Source of the DNA: Cypionkella sp.
GTDB taxonomy: Bacteria > Pseudomonadota > Alphaproteobacteria > Rhodobacterales > Rhodobacteraceae
NCBI GenBank assembly: GCA_023255415.1
Contig: JALRIN010000037.1
Coordinates: 1-26,482, forward strand
Length of the DNA: 26,482 nucleotides
Direction: 5' to 3'
Under the pieces are notes generated by a model. That model was not told the origin of the DNA and did no database searches. It saw nothing but the letters and a program-made list of their open reading frames with translations. The translations under genes were made by a program, and so were the position numbers. Shown here piece by piece: positions 1 to 7,080 of the stretch. Within the stretch, counting starts at the first letter, position 1; each line of letters opens with the position of its first letter.

Positions 1-621
1 ATTAATGCCAATCCGTTGCTGTGTTGAACCTTTTGAACCCGGCAGCTTAATGTCACGACAAATGAAGGGCTCATGCTGGGAGGCGACATCAACATAATGG
101 CGTTGCATCATAGCATTATAGGCTTGCACTTCTTCCCGCATCTTATTGGTCAGCGGGGTGTCTTCGTACTCTACATCTTTGGCTTTACTGTCATCAGCGT
201 CACCACTCGCCCTTAAGATGATCGTCTCCTGATCTTTGTGCAACTCAAGGTCTTCAAGCTCTAAGCCTACCTTTGCAAACAGCTCAGCCAATACATCTGT
301 GGGTTTAATCCGTGTTGTGCGATTGTCCGTTGATGATCCCGTACCAGAATACGAATGATTGGCTTTATCCAGATAGCCCTGATCCACCAATATATCGATG
401 ACCTCCAGCGTCCTGTGAGGCAGGTGCAAACCATTATATCGTGATCCCACAATCCACTGATTACGCCCCCGTGAGAGTGCAGTGCAAAGCTTAGGATCCA
501 TCTTCCATGACACATATTGATCAACAAGGATGACACGTAAAACACGATAGAGATCAGTCGTCCCCTTATTGTTTGACTTGCCAATAACTTCGGCTTGTTG
601 ATCATAAGCAAAACAGCCACG
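1..621 (-). pseudogene. Truncated gene of an uncharacterised family, open at the left edge
   Basis: The minus-strand frame is open from position 621 to the window edge (207 codons). It has protein-like composition and motifs such as SRYNGLHLPHRTLEVIDIL, NRTTRIKPTDVLAELF, QETIILR and MREEVQAYNAMMQRHYVDV. From memory these resemble a family of uncharacterised alphaproteobacterial proteins often found in mobile or plasmid-like regions, with SRYN, TTRI-PT, ETIILR and MR-x-YN blocks; this was not searched. There is no ATG, GTG or TTG at the 5' end. The frame is closed upstream by TAG at 622-624, and the first possible starts are GTG at 513-511 and ATG at 501-499, already inside conserved-looking sequence. 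The N-terminus therefore seems lost or interrupted. The frame stays open for about 30 codons beyond the TAG, so a single nonsense change is possible. The C-terminus lies outside the window. A different-frame ORF at 267-620 is a shadow of this one. Confidence 0.6.
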
Positions 622-1328
622 CTACAGCGCCTCTAGCCTTGAGCTACCCACACCCACACAAAAAGCCTTAGAGCCTCTGTGTGAGTCTAAAACACGCTCT
701 AAATGCCTATCCCTGCAGCATCACAGCAAAAGCCCCCAAAGCTGCAGCTATCAGCCGTAACAAAGCATTCTCGACAGCCAAGTGAAGCCATAGCTATTAC
801 TGACCAATTTGTGCCTACTTGTCTTCAACTGCAATGTAATGCACATAATGATATCAGTGTGTTAGCAGATATGTGATGCCTGTTGCAGGAAATGAAAATG
901 TCTTGGGGCACCATATTGATTTAGCTTTCAAGAATAGCACTTAGCTAAGCATGGATTTCTGTTGATCAAAAAGATGTCCTGCACATTTACCAAGGCGATG
1001 ACTTATTGCGGCTGCTCCTTTCAGGTTTGCTGCACCATAATCGCAATACATGGCTGAGGCATCGAGTCCTACCTTATCAACATCCAGGAAAGCGAAAGAC
1101 GCAATATTGCGCCTTACTAAGGTGACAGGCGCGCCGTATGAAGGCTAAAATATCGACGGCAATTCAGGATATACGCTTAAAATTGCTAAAACTTGGCGGA
1201 CAGGTTTAATAGCAGTAAACTTAATGGACAATCGATTTGCGCGTCATATCCCTGTTTAGCTATCGATAGCCTTACATCATTTATTTAAACTTTGATCCGC
1301 GGACTTTATAACTAAAATTGGGCCCGTC
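622..1328. other. AT-rich stretch of about 700 bp with no supportable gene
   Basis: No frame here has a credible start, ribosome binding site and length. Two start-less frames of 58 codons (949-1125, plus) and 68 codons (941-1144, minus) overlap each other on opposite strands and neither resembles a known family to me. Stops are frequent in all other frames. Together with the truncated gene to the left this looks like eroded sequence. I see no tRNA, clear terminator or insertion-sequence ends. Confidence 0.5.
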
Positions 1329-1343
1329 TTGGTTTTTGGTTGC

Positions 1344-2054
1344 ATGCAGGCAGCAAGAGAAATCAATAGGAATAGTCCAACTATTTCGTCGTTAGGCGCT
1401 ACTTTGGCAATAGCTGACGTTGTGGATACCAAAGTTCAAGACCTTTATAAGCAAGGTTATACCTATTTTGAATTCGCGCGCGGAACTGTAAAGTCTCAGA
1501 TTGAAGCCTACGCACCTAATGGAACAAAAATGATTTTTTTAGACAACCAATCTGGAATCAGCGTAGCAGAGCAGCTTTTCCAAGGATCTGTGTCAGATTT
1601 CACAACAGCTGCCAGCAACATTGCCGAAATTTATTATGAGCAGGCAGACAGCTTAACTGAAAATAGCCGCGCAGATCAGGGCTTTTCTGAATCCAGAACA
1701 GCAAATAACCTTGAGGCAATCGACGACAATATTGCGAAATCCACTGCTACGACCGCACACTTTGAAAACAGCGGCGGTGAAGTTGAAATAGGGCATATCG
1801 ACACGGCGAGTGTCGATACTGCAGGTCTGTCAAACTTGAGGAGCAGCAACTATGGCGTTGGACATGCTGCGAATCATGAAAATTCCAACACCAGCTTATC
1901 CGAGTTAGGTGAAAACATTGATGGAGCTGCTAGACATATTGAAACTTCAACGAGCAACAATATGAGTGCAATGATTCAAGTGAAAGCCACAGCAGCGACC
2001 ACCATAGCGACAATGCTTACTGATATAGACTGGCCCCTCTCCGATAAATTTTAG
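1344..2054 (+). CDS. Orphan Ser/Thr/Asn/Ala-rich hypothetical protein
   Basis: The frame is open from after a TGA at 1293-1295 to the TAG-terminated end at 2054. The first ATG is at 1344 (236 aa); a TTG at 1329 is an alternative. Neither has a recognisable Shine-Dalgarno sequence. I do not recognise the protein. The first 90 residues look globular (FEFARGTVKSQIEAYAPNG, then MIFLDNQSG). The rest is rich in S, T, N, A, E and D with no cysteine, no membrane span and no signal peptide. A perfect 9-bp inverted repeat lies inside it at 1796-1818. Codon use is far more AT-rich than in genes after 3690, which suggests acquisition. The missing start signals mean it may be the tail of a broken gene. 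Confidence 0.4.
   Translation: MQAAREINRNSPTISSLGATLAIADVVDTKVQDLYKQGYTYFEFARGTVKSQIEAYAPNGTKMIFLDNQSGISVAEQLFQGSVSDFTTAASNIAEIYYEQADSLTENSRADQGFSESRTANNLEAIDDNIAKSTATTAHFENSGGEVEIGHIDTASVDTAGLSNLRSSNYGVGHAANHENSNTSLSELGENIDGAARHIETSTSNNMSAMIQVKATAATTIATMLTDIDWPLSDKF
1796..1818. repeat. Perfect 9-bp inverted repeat inside the orphan ORF
   Basis: TATCGACAC (1796-1804), a 5-nt spacer GGCGA (1805-1809), then GTGTCGATA (1810-1818). The arms are exact reverse complements and could form a compact hairpin in mRNA or a dyad site in DNA. No T-tract follows, so it is not a usual intrinsic terminator. Confidence 0.7.
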
Positions 2055-2376
2055 TTGAAACGGGGTAAGCCTTGTTGACCGGGCTGCGAAAACTTAATTT
2101 TGAAAATAACTTACGCCCTTCGATAAGAGCGTTATTGCTCTGACGCCGACTTTTTACTCGCATTTGCTGCCAACAACCAAATTTCCGTCTTTTTAGTATT
2201 AAAACGGTTTAAGAACAGCATTGTGTTATTTGGGCATTTTCGCTGTCCTCATAATGTAGGCATAGTTTTATCACACCAATTTGTAAGGCTCAACGGGCCA
2301 AGAAAAACGCCTATGTTGTATGCGCCGCGCACAAGTGTTAGACTTAGTACAAATAACAGATTAATGGGGGGAATTT
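2055..2376. other. 322-bp AT-rich intergenic region
   Basis: No gene is supported. A short inverted repeat (AATAAC at 2105-2110, GTTATT at 2131-2136, 20-nt loop) lies soon after the preceding ORF and could be a weak hairpin. The 3' part must contain the promoter for the winged-helix gene, but I see no clear -35/-10 pair. A purine-rich GGGGGGAA ribosome binding site precedes the start at 2377. Confidence 0.4.
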
Positions 2377-2685
2377 ATGAAGAGTATCGAGAAGATTGCC
2401 CTGCTGCAACATATGCTTTTTGGGTTAGAGAAAGATCTTGGCGTCGAAGATCTGAGCGCCGACAAGCGCGATATAATATACGCGGTTTCGTTGCTGAACG
2501 GTCTAAATGAGCCCGTAGAAACAGATGCCTTGCGAAAACATGATCTATTGGCTGGAGTCACGCGCAGTACATTCTTTAATGCACTCAGAAGCTTGGTCGA
2601 TGATCATCACATAAAACATGTAAACGGATCAAAACGATCCTATTATATGCTGAGCGATAGAAACAAGGAAGATCTGGGTGGGTAA
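2377..2685 (+). CDS. Small winged-helix DNA-binding protein (hypothetical)
   Basis: A 102-aa protein starting at ATG 2377, about 5 nt after a G-rich Shine-Dalgarno (GGGGGGAA). Residues about 30-95 read as a winged helix-turn-helix: a helix with IIYAVSLLNGLNEPVETDAL, a recognition-helix-like TRSTFFNALRSLVDDHHI, then a wing ending KRSYYMLSD. This is the layout of MarR- or PadR-like regulators, but it is shorter and I cannot assign a family. Its stop overlaps the start of the next gene by 8 bp, so the regulator and a membrane protein are translated together. A role in sensing through that membrane protein is only inference. Composition is AT-richer than the core region to the right. Confidence 0.7.
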   Translation: MKSIEKIALLQHMLFGLEKDLGVEDLSADKRDIIYAVSLLNGLNEPVETDALRKHDLLAGVTRSTFFNALRSLVDDHHIKHVNGSKRSYYMLSDRNKEDLGG

Positions 2686-3238
2686 AGGCGCGGTATTGGG
2701 TGAATTCGTTTATCCCCTTCTGTCGATTTCCGTTATTTACATATTTTCGTTTTACGCTGCTATTTATTGGCTTTTACCTTTTCAAGAAGCTTTCTTTCCG
2801 AATGTGACGAACTTTGCCAGCTTGCTTTTTTTGCCTCACGGTGTGCGCGTGCTGTCGGCTTGGATGTATGGCTGGCGGTCTATCCCGATGATTGCGCCTG
2901 CAGCATTGCTTACACATTGGCTTCTTTTTGGAAGCGCAGGATTTTCCATTATCGGGATAGCAGGTGCAATGTCAGGCGTGGTCTGTGCCACGGTTTGCTT
3001 TTGGTGGCTCTCTCGGTTTGGTTTAGACTTCCGAATTTCGTTGGAAAATACCGCAAATTGGCGCGATGTAATGCTTGCGGGTAGTTTAGCCTCTGTCATT
3101 AATACCTTTGGAATTGGGGTCGCGATGGGAAACCCCGCGCGTACGATGGCTGCTTATTTTATTGGAGATATTACTGGTCTCTTTGGGTGTATGTTAATTC
3201 TAATGTTAGCCTTTAAGGCAATGAGGAATGTGCCCTAG
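2678..3238 (+). CDS. Polytopic membrane protein, possibly MASE1-like
   Basis: A 186-aa hydrophobic protein with a GTG start at 2678 that overlaps the upstream winged-helix gene by 8 bp, indicating translational coupling. About five or six membrane segments can be seen (residues roughly 8-32, 45-65, 70-88, 90-112, 130-150, 155-180). The stretch with FLPHGVRVLSAWMYGWR followed by P-x-I-A-P-A-A-L-L resembles the start of MASE1-type sensory membrane domains, but no catalytic domain follows. It could be a stand-alone membrane sensor working with the winged-helix protein; this is inferred. It could equally be an unrelated small transporter or permease subunit. No signal peptide cleavage site is evident. 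Confidence 0.65.
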   Translation: MGKGAVLGEFVYPLLSISVIYIFSFYAAIYWLLPFQEAFFPNVTNFASLLFLPHGVRVLSAWMYGWRSIPMIAPAALLTHWLLFGSAGFSIIGIAGAMSGVVCATVCFWWLSRFGLDFRISLENTANWRDVMLAGSLASVINTFGIGVAMGNPARTMAAYFIGDITGLFGCMLILMLAFKAMRNVP

Positions 3239-3296
3239 GTTGTAATTCGATGGCAACACAGGTCGTCCAAGAATTAAACTTTATTAAAAAATGGTA

Positions 3297-3325
3297 TTGA
3301 CTTTTGTTTATTTTTAAATTATCAA
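3297..3325 (+). promoter_or_regulatory. Predicted sigma70-type promoter for the zinc-ribbon gene
   Basis: TTGACT (3297-3302), a 17-bp AT-rich spacer, then TATCAA (3320-3325). It lies 80 bp upstream of ATG 3405 in an intergenic region and has the expected spacing. It is among the clearest promoter-like pairs in the window. Confidence 0.5.
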
Positions 3326-3404
3326 TTCATTGAGGTATTTTGAGTCCATTTGTTGGCTATCTCCGTTAATTTTACAGAATAAATAGCATCAATTTTTTGG
3401 GTCG

Positions 3405-3593
3405 ATGGTGAAACTGGTGTTTAAAGTTAAAACTTTACGGATTTTTATTTGCAAAACCTGTGGTCACAGCGTTCGCTTTGGTACGGCTCGGTGTGGATAT
3501 TGTGCGACGCCAACGCTGCTACTGAACAGAAGCGCAACTTATTATATTACAATTTTAGCGGTGATCGCAGTTACTGTCATTTTTCTTAAATAA
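3405..3593 (+). CDS. 62-aa zinc-ribbon protein with C-terminal membrane anchor
   Basis: A short ORF from ATG 3405. Residues about 16-34 contain two Cys pairs, CKTCGH and CGYC, forming a four-cysteine zinc-ribbon pattern (C-x2-C, 11 residues, C-x2-C). A hydrophobic C-terminal segment of about 17 residues (YYITILAVIAVTVIFLK) would anchor it in the inner membrane with the ribbon in the cytoplasm. A promoter-like TTGACT-N17-TATCAA precedes it. The Shine-Dalgarno is weak (TTTGGG). The function is unknown; such tail-anchored ribbons may bind nucleic acid or recruit a membrane partner, but nothing here decides that. The ordered Cys pairs plus membrane tail argue against a chance ORF. Confidence 0.55.
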   Translation: MVKLVFKVKTLRIFICKTCGHSVRFGTARCGYCATPTLLLNRSATYYITILAVIAVTVIFLK

Positions 3594-3694
3594 ATCTTCA
3601 ATGTCAGGGTAAAATCCTTCCTGATAAAAGTATGCATTTGCACCAGCGTCACCTTAACCTTAAGGGTAAATTCGCTTTTGCTATGGTGATTGAC

Positions 3695-5059
3695 TTAACA
3701 CGGCAGGCAAATCACAAAGCATGCCCCCCGGCCAGCAGAGGTGCAGCTGGCGCCGCCGGTATGTGCGGCGGCAATATCTGCGACAATCGACAGACCAAGC
3801 CCGCAGCCGCTGTCGTGGCCAGACTCGATCCGAAAAAACCTGTCAAATATACGACCGATATATTCGGGCGCAATACCGGGGCCATCATCTTGCACGGTCA
3901 AACGCAGCTCTGTGGCGCGATAATCCAGCGTCACCTCGAGCCCGCCGCCGGGAAACAGGCCATAGGCGGCGGCATTGTCCAAGAGGTTGACCAGCATCTC
4001 TTCGACCATCACCGGATCGCAAGTTACCGGCCGCGGCACGCCTTGCACCGCAAAAGACACCGAGACATCGCGGCTAAACTGGGTCTCGGCAAACAGGCGC
4101 ACCCGTTTCGAGACAAGCGCGACCAAATCAATCGTTTCGAAATGGCTGCGCAGGGTCCGGCCGCGCACGCGCTCCAAAGACAGCAGTTGGTTGGTCAGCC
4201 GGCCCGCCGCGCGCGCGCTGGTGGCCACCTCTGCAATGCGTTGGCGCAGCACAGGTTCTGACGGCGCGGTCAGCGCAGCCTCGGCCTGCGATTGGATCGC
4301 AGCGATCGGATTGCGCATCTGATGCGCTGCGTCCGAGATAAAGGCATCGCGGATCGAAAACGCCTGCGACAAACGGTGAAACAGCGAATTGGTGGTGTCA
4401 ACGACCGAGCGCAGCTCTGGCGGCACCCAGCGCCGGATTGGCCCTAGATCATCAGCCGAACGCAGGCTGATCGCCTCGCGCAGATCAATCAGCGGCTTTA
4501 GCCCAAGCTGGATGCCGAACCACAAAATCAGCGCCGCCGTCGCGATCAGTGTGCCCAACAGCAACAGCGATTGGCCCAAAAGCTGGGCGCTTAGATCGGC
4601 GCGTTGGGTGACATTTTGCCAAACCTCGACAGTGACCCAGCCGCCAAACTGCGGTTCACTGATGAATTCACGCAGGGCAACCGCCCGCACGGGGACGCCC
4701 AAGGAAATAGAGTCGAAAAAATACGGCTTTGCGCCGGTCAAATCCGCATCATTGGGCAGAACCGGCGGGTTGGAATAGCCGGTCACAAAGCTGCCACCAG
4801 GCCCCGTGATGCGGTAGAACACCGGATCACCAAGGACTTGGGTCAGCTCATCTAGCAAGTTTTCCGTCAGAATATCACCCTCGCTGATCACGACATCGCG
4901 CGAAATCGTCAGGGCCACGACCAAAAGCGTGTCATCATAAAGCCGTTGCGACAGCCGTTCCGCCGCCACATAGCGCGCCGCAGCAGCAACAGCGGCGACC
5001 ATGAACAGCGGCACGATCAGCAACAAAAACAGCCGCGCGCGCAGCGATAATCTGGTCAT
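3695..5059 (-). CDS. tctE: TctE-like sensor histidine kinase
   Basis: A 454-aa membrane histidine kinase, likely sensing tricarboxylates outside the cell and phosphorylating the adjacent response regulator. Visible parts: membrane segment 1 at residues about 9-29; periplasmic loop about 30-158; membrane segment 2 about 162-184; HAMP-like linker; H-box with the phospho-accepting His246 in DAAHQMRNPIAAI; N-box NLLDNAAAYG (358-367); G1 box DDGPGI (391-396); G2 box GCGLGLSIV (418-426). The linker and H-box style fit the TctE subfamily. The start at 5059 overlaps the regulator's stop (ATGA), so the pair is co-translated. Divergence from tctC and tctAB supports a TctDE role. An exact ligand cannot be read from sequence. 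Confidence 0.88.
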   Translation of the reverse strand: MTRLSLRARLFLLLIVPLFMVAAVAAAARYVAAERLSQRLYDDTLLVVALTISRDVVISEGDILTENLLDELTQVLGDPVFYRITGPGGSFVTGYSNPPVLPNDADLTGAKPYFFDSISLGVPVRAVALREFISEPQFGGWVTVEVWQNVTQRADLSAQLLGQSLLLLGTLIATAALILWFGIQLGLKPLIDLREAISLRSADDLGPIRRWVPPELRSVVDTTNSLFHRLSQAFSIRDAFISDAAHQMRNPIAAIQSQAEAALTAPSEPVLRQRIAEVATSARAAGRLTNQLLSLERVRGRTLRSHFETIDLVALVSKRVRLFAETQFSRDVSVSFAVQGVPRPVTCDPVMVEEMLVNLLDNAAAYGLFPGGGLEVTLDYRATELRLTVQDDGPGIAPEYIGRIFDRFFRIESGHDSGCGLGLSIVADIAAAHTGGASCTSAGRGACFVICLPC

Positions 5060-5727
5060 GACACACTATCGTCCAGCATATAGCCCAAGCCTCGGGCTGT
5101 TCGGATGTGAACGGATGTTGGTTCAAGTTTGCGACGCAAACGCGAGATCAACAGCTCGACCGCATTGGGTTCCACTTCGGCACCAGTGCCATAAAGCGCA
5201 TCGGCGATGCGGTCTTTTTCAATCAGCCGTCCTTTTTGCGCCAAAAGAACTTCGAACAGCGCAAGCTCGCGGCGCGGCAGATCAATCGCGCGCCCGTCTT
5301 GGAAAAGCTGGCGCTGTTCGCGGTCGAAAACCAAATCACCGACCATTTCCCGCACAGGCGCAAATTTTGGTTGCCGCCGGATCAAGGCACGCAAGCGCGC
5401 AAAAAGTTCTGCCATCTCAAAGGGTTTCACCAAATAATCATCTGCGCCCGCATCCAGCCCCGCAACCCGGTCCGAAGTTTTGCCCATCGCCGTCAGCATC
5501 AAAACTGGCATGGCATCGCCACGCGCGCGCAGGGCTCTGATGATCTCGATCCCGGTCATATGAGGTAGATTTACGTCGATGATCGCCACATCACCACCGC
5601 CTGTGCGCAAGAACTCATCTCCCGCAAGGCCATCTTCCAGATGATCAACTGCATAGCCCTGATCACGCAGCGCATTCACGATGCCGCGGGCAAGGCTTTG
5701 GTTGTCTTCGATCAAAGTGATGCGCAA
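5056..5727 (-). CDS. tctD: TctD-like OmpR-family response regulator
   Basis: A 223-aa two-domain regulator. The receiver domain (1-115) has the acidic pair E7/D8, phospho-accepting Asp51 in AIIDVNLP, Thr79 and Lys101 in the LVKPFE motif. The C-terminal winged helix (about 125-220) has the OmpR-type LPRRELALFEVLLAQKGRL and recognition region VELLISRLRRKL, ending in the usual RTARGLGYML. It is the first gene of a minus-strand pair with the kinase (4-bp overlap) and is divergent from tctC across 153 bp that hold a tandem GACAGG repeat, a good candidate binding site. By analogy with TctD it should control uptake of tricarboxylates; whether it activates or represses is not visible. Confidence 0.88.
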   Translation of the reverse strand: MRITLIEDNQSLARGIVNALRDQGYAVDHLEDGLAGDEFLRTGGGDVAIIDVNLPHMTGIEIIRALRARGDAMPVLMLTAMGKTSDRVAGLDAGADDYLVKPFEMAELFARLRALIRRQPKFAPVREMVGDLVFDREQRQLFQDGRAIDLPRRELALFEVLLAQKGRLIEKDRIADALYGTGAEVEPNAVELLISRLRRKLEPTSVHIRTARGLGYMLDDSVS

Positions 5728-5744
5728 AACTTAATTCCGTATCT

Positions 5745-5766
5745 CGACAGGTTTTAGACAGGCTTG
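5745..5766. promoter_or_regulatory. Tandem 11-bp direct repeats, candidate TctD binding site
   Basis: CGACAGGTTTT (5745-5755) is followed at once by AGACAGGCTTG (5756-5766). They match at 8 of 11 positions and share GACAGG with an 11-bp period, one helical turn. OmpR/PhoB-type regulators bind such tandem direct half-sites. The repeats sit in the tctD-tctC divergent region, upstream of tctC. The assignment to TctD is inferred. Confidence 0.45.
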
Positions 5767-5787
5767 CCTTCTAAGGTGCCCATCAAG

Positions 5788-5853
5788 CCGGTTTGAGGAG
5801 AAGAAATCAAGCTGGCTGAGAGATACGCGCGTTGTTCGCGAGAGGGCAACCGG
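5788..5853 (+). promoter_or_regulatory. Possible structured leader upstream of tctC
   Basis: CCGGTT (5788-5793) pairs with AACCGG (5848-5853). The 54 bases between contain a smaller GC-rich hairpin around 5825-5840 (CGCG, GTTGTT loop, CGCG). This would place a closed two-level stem in the 5' UTR, ending 27 nt before the tctC start. A strong GGGAGG ribosome binding site lies just downstream at 5870-5875. Pairing is short and no known riboswitch consensus is met. Confidence 0.25.
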
Positions 5854-5880
5854 TGAAGAGCATAAATCTGGGAGGATAAT

Positions 5881-6987
5881 ATGTCTGACATGCTTAACGT
5901 GACCCGCCGGAAGGCGATGGGTCTGGCGCTTGGGGCTGCAGCAGCCTTTGGTCTGGCAGCCCCCGCTGCTGCCGAGACGAATTTTGCTGGCAAAACCATT
6001 GAATGGATCATTCCGTTTTCGGCTGGTGGCGGTTCTGACACCTGGGCGCGCTTTAACGCGCCACTGCTGCAGAAATATCTGCCCGGCAATCCAGTGGTGG
6101 TTGTGGTCAACGAACCCGGTGGCGGGTCGACCAAAGGCACCAACCTGTTTGCCGCGCGCGCCAAGCCCGATGGTCTGACCATCCTTGGCACCTCTGGCTC
6201 GACGCAGTTCCCCTATCTGCTGGGCGATCCGCGTGTGCGCTATGAATACAAAGACTGGAAAATCGCGATGGCAGCCCCAACCGGTGGCGTGGTCTATACC
6301 TCGCCGTCCTTGGGTCTGAAAACGCCAGAAGATATTGGCATGCTGGTCGGCAAGGATCTGGTCTATGCAAGCCAGGGCGCGACCTCGCTGGATCTGGTGC
6401 CGCTGTTGGGCTTTAAGGATATGGGCTTTAAAGTTCAGCACGTCTTTGGCTTTAAGGGGCGCGGCGATGGCCGTTTGGCCTTTGAACGCGGCGAAACCAA
6501 TATCGATTACCAAACCTCTTCTGCCTATCTGAAGAATGTGCAGCCGATGGTTGATGCGGGCACGGCCGTGCCGCTGTTCAGCTGGGGCGTCTTGGACGAA
6601 GCCGGCAATATCGTGCGCGATCCGACCTTCCCAGACCTGCCCTCTTATGTAGAGGCCTATCAAACCCTGACCGGAAAGGCACCCTCCGGCCCCTCGTTTG
6701 ACGCCTATGTTGCCTTCTTTACCGCAGGCTTCCCTGCCCAAAAGATGGTGTTCTTGCCCAAAGACACGCCAGACGACATCGTAGCCACCTATCAAGCGGC
6801 CTTTGAGGCGATGAAATCCGATCCTGATTACGAAAAGGATGCGGCGTCAGTTTTGGGCACCTATCCGCAGGTCACTGGCAAACTGGCGCAGGCGCTGTTT
6901 GAAAAGGGCACGACGATTGCGCCCGAATTGCGCAGCCAAGTGGCCGAGATGCTGGCCGCCGATTACGGCGTGAAGCTGGGCGAATAA
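5881..6987 (+). CDS. tctC: TctC-family periplasmic tricarboxylate-binding protein
   Basis: A 368-aa substrate-binding protein of the TTT (tripartite tricarboxylate transporter; Bug/TctC) family. It begins with a twin-arginine-like signal (RRKAMGLAL at 9-17, hydrophobic stretch, likely cleavage after APAAA near residue 31), so Tat export is likely. The mature part starts with the family hallmarks KTIEWIIPFSAGGGSD (about 38-53) and NEPGGGSTKGTN (about 78-90), which form the carboxylate-binding loops. It is longer than the usual 320-330 residues. A strong GGGAGGAT Shine-Dalgarno fixes ATG 5881. It is first in a plus-strand operon ahead of the permease. A stable hairpin follows the stop, which could keep this protein in excess over the permease. 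The ligand is probably a C4-C6 carboxylate. Confidence 0.9.
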   Translation: MSDMLNVTRRKAMGLALGAAAAFGLAAPAAAETNFAGKTIEWIIPFSAGGGSDTWARFNAPLLQKYLPGNPVVVVVNEPGGGSTKGTNLFAARAKPDGLTILGTSGSTQFPYLLGDPRVRYEYKDWKIAMAAPTGGVVYTSPSLGLKTPEDIGMLVGKDLVYASQGATSLDLVPLLGFKDMGFKVQHVFGFKGRGDGRLAFERGETNIDYQTSSAYLKNVQPMVDAGTAVPLFSWGVLDEAGNIVRDPTFPDLPSYVEAYQTLTGKAPSGPSFDAYVAFFTAGFPAQKMVFLPKDTPDDIVATYQAAFEAMKSDPDYEKDAASVLGTYPQVTGKLAQALFEKGTTIAPELRSQVAEMLAADYGVKLGE

Positions 6988-6997
6988 CCTTCGCAGC

Positions 6998-7020
6998 GGG
7001 TGATCCCTTTGGGGTCACCC
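6998..7020 (+). terminator. Stem-loop between tctC and tctAB
   Basis: GGGTGA (6998-7003) pairs with TCACCC (7015-7020), with inner CCC/GGG and a TTT loop, giving a strong, almost continuous hairpin. A pyrimidine-rich run follows but no clean U-tract. It may act as a partial terminator or a 3' stabiliser of the binding-protein mRNA, a common arrangement for binding-protein/permease operons. Confidence 0.6.
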
Positions 7021-7080
7021 CACTTTCCTCTCTCTTAAAATCTTAATGCGCCGTTTCACGGCTAACGCGGAGGCCGTCCC

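Noticed and set aside
267..620. 117-codon minus-strand ORF starting GTG
   Set aside because: It overlaps a longer frame with protein-like motifs on the same strand; its Trp/Ile/Cys-rich translation looks like an out-of-frame reading.
941..1144. Start-less open frames on both strands (58 and 68 codons)
   Set aside because: They overlap on opposite strands, lack start codons and ribosome sites, and match no family I know; chance openness is likely.
3632..4261. 209-codon plus-strand ORF
   Set aside because: It is an antisense shadow of the histidine kinase catalytic region, with low-complexity composition.
5788..5880. Possible TPP-type riboswitch before tctC (CTGAGAG element)
   Set aside because: Only the CTGAGA string is shared; the other conserved thi-box segments are absent and the gene is not thiamin-related by its motifs.
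5731..6795. 354-codon minus-strand ORF
   Set aside because: It is antisense to tctC, which has a signal peptide, family motifs and a strong ribosome site.
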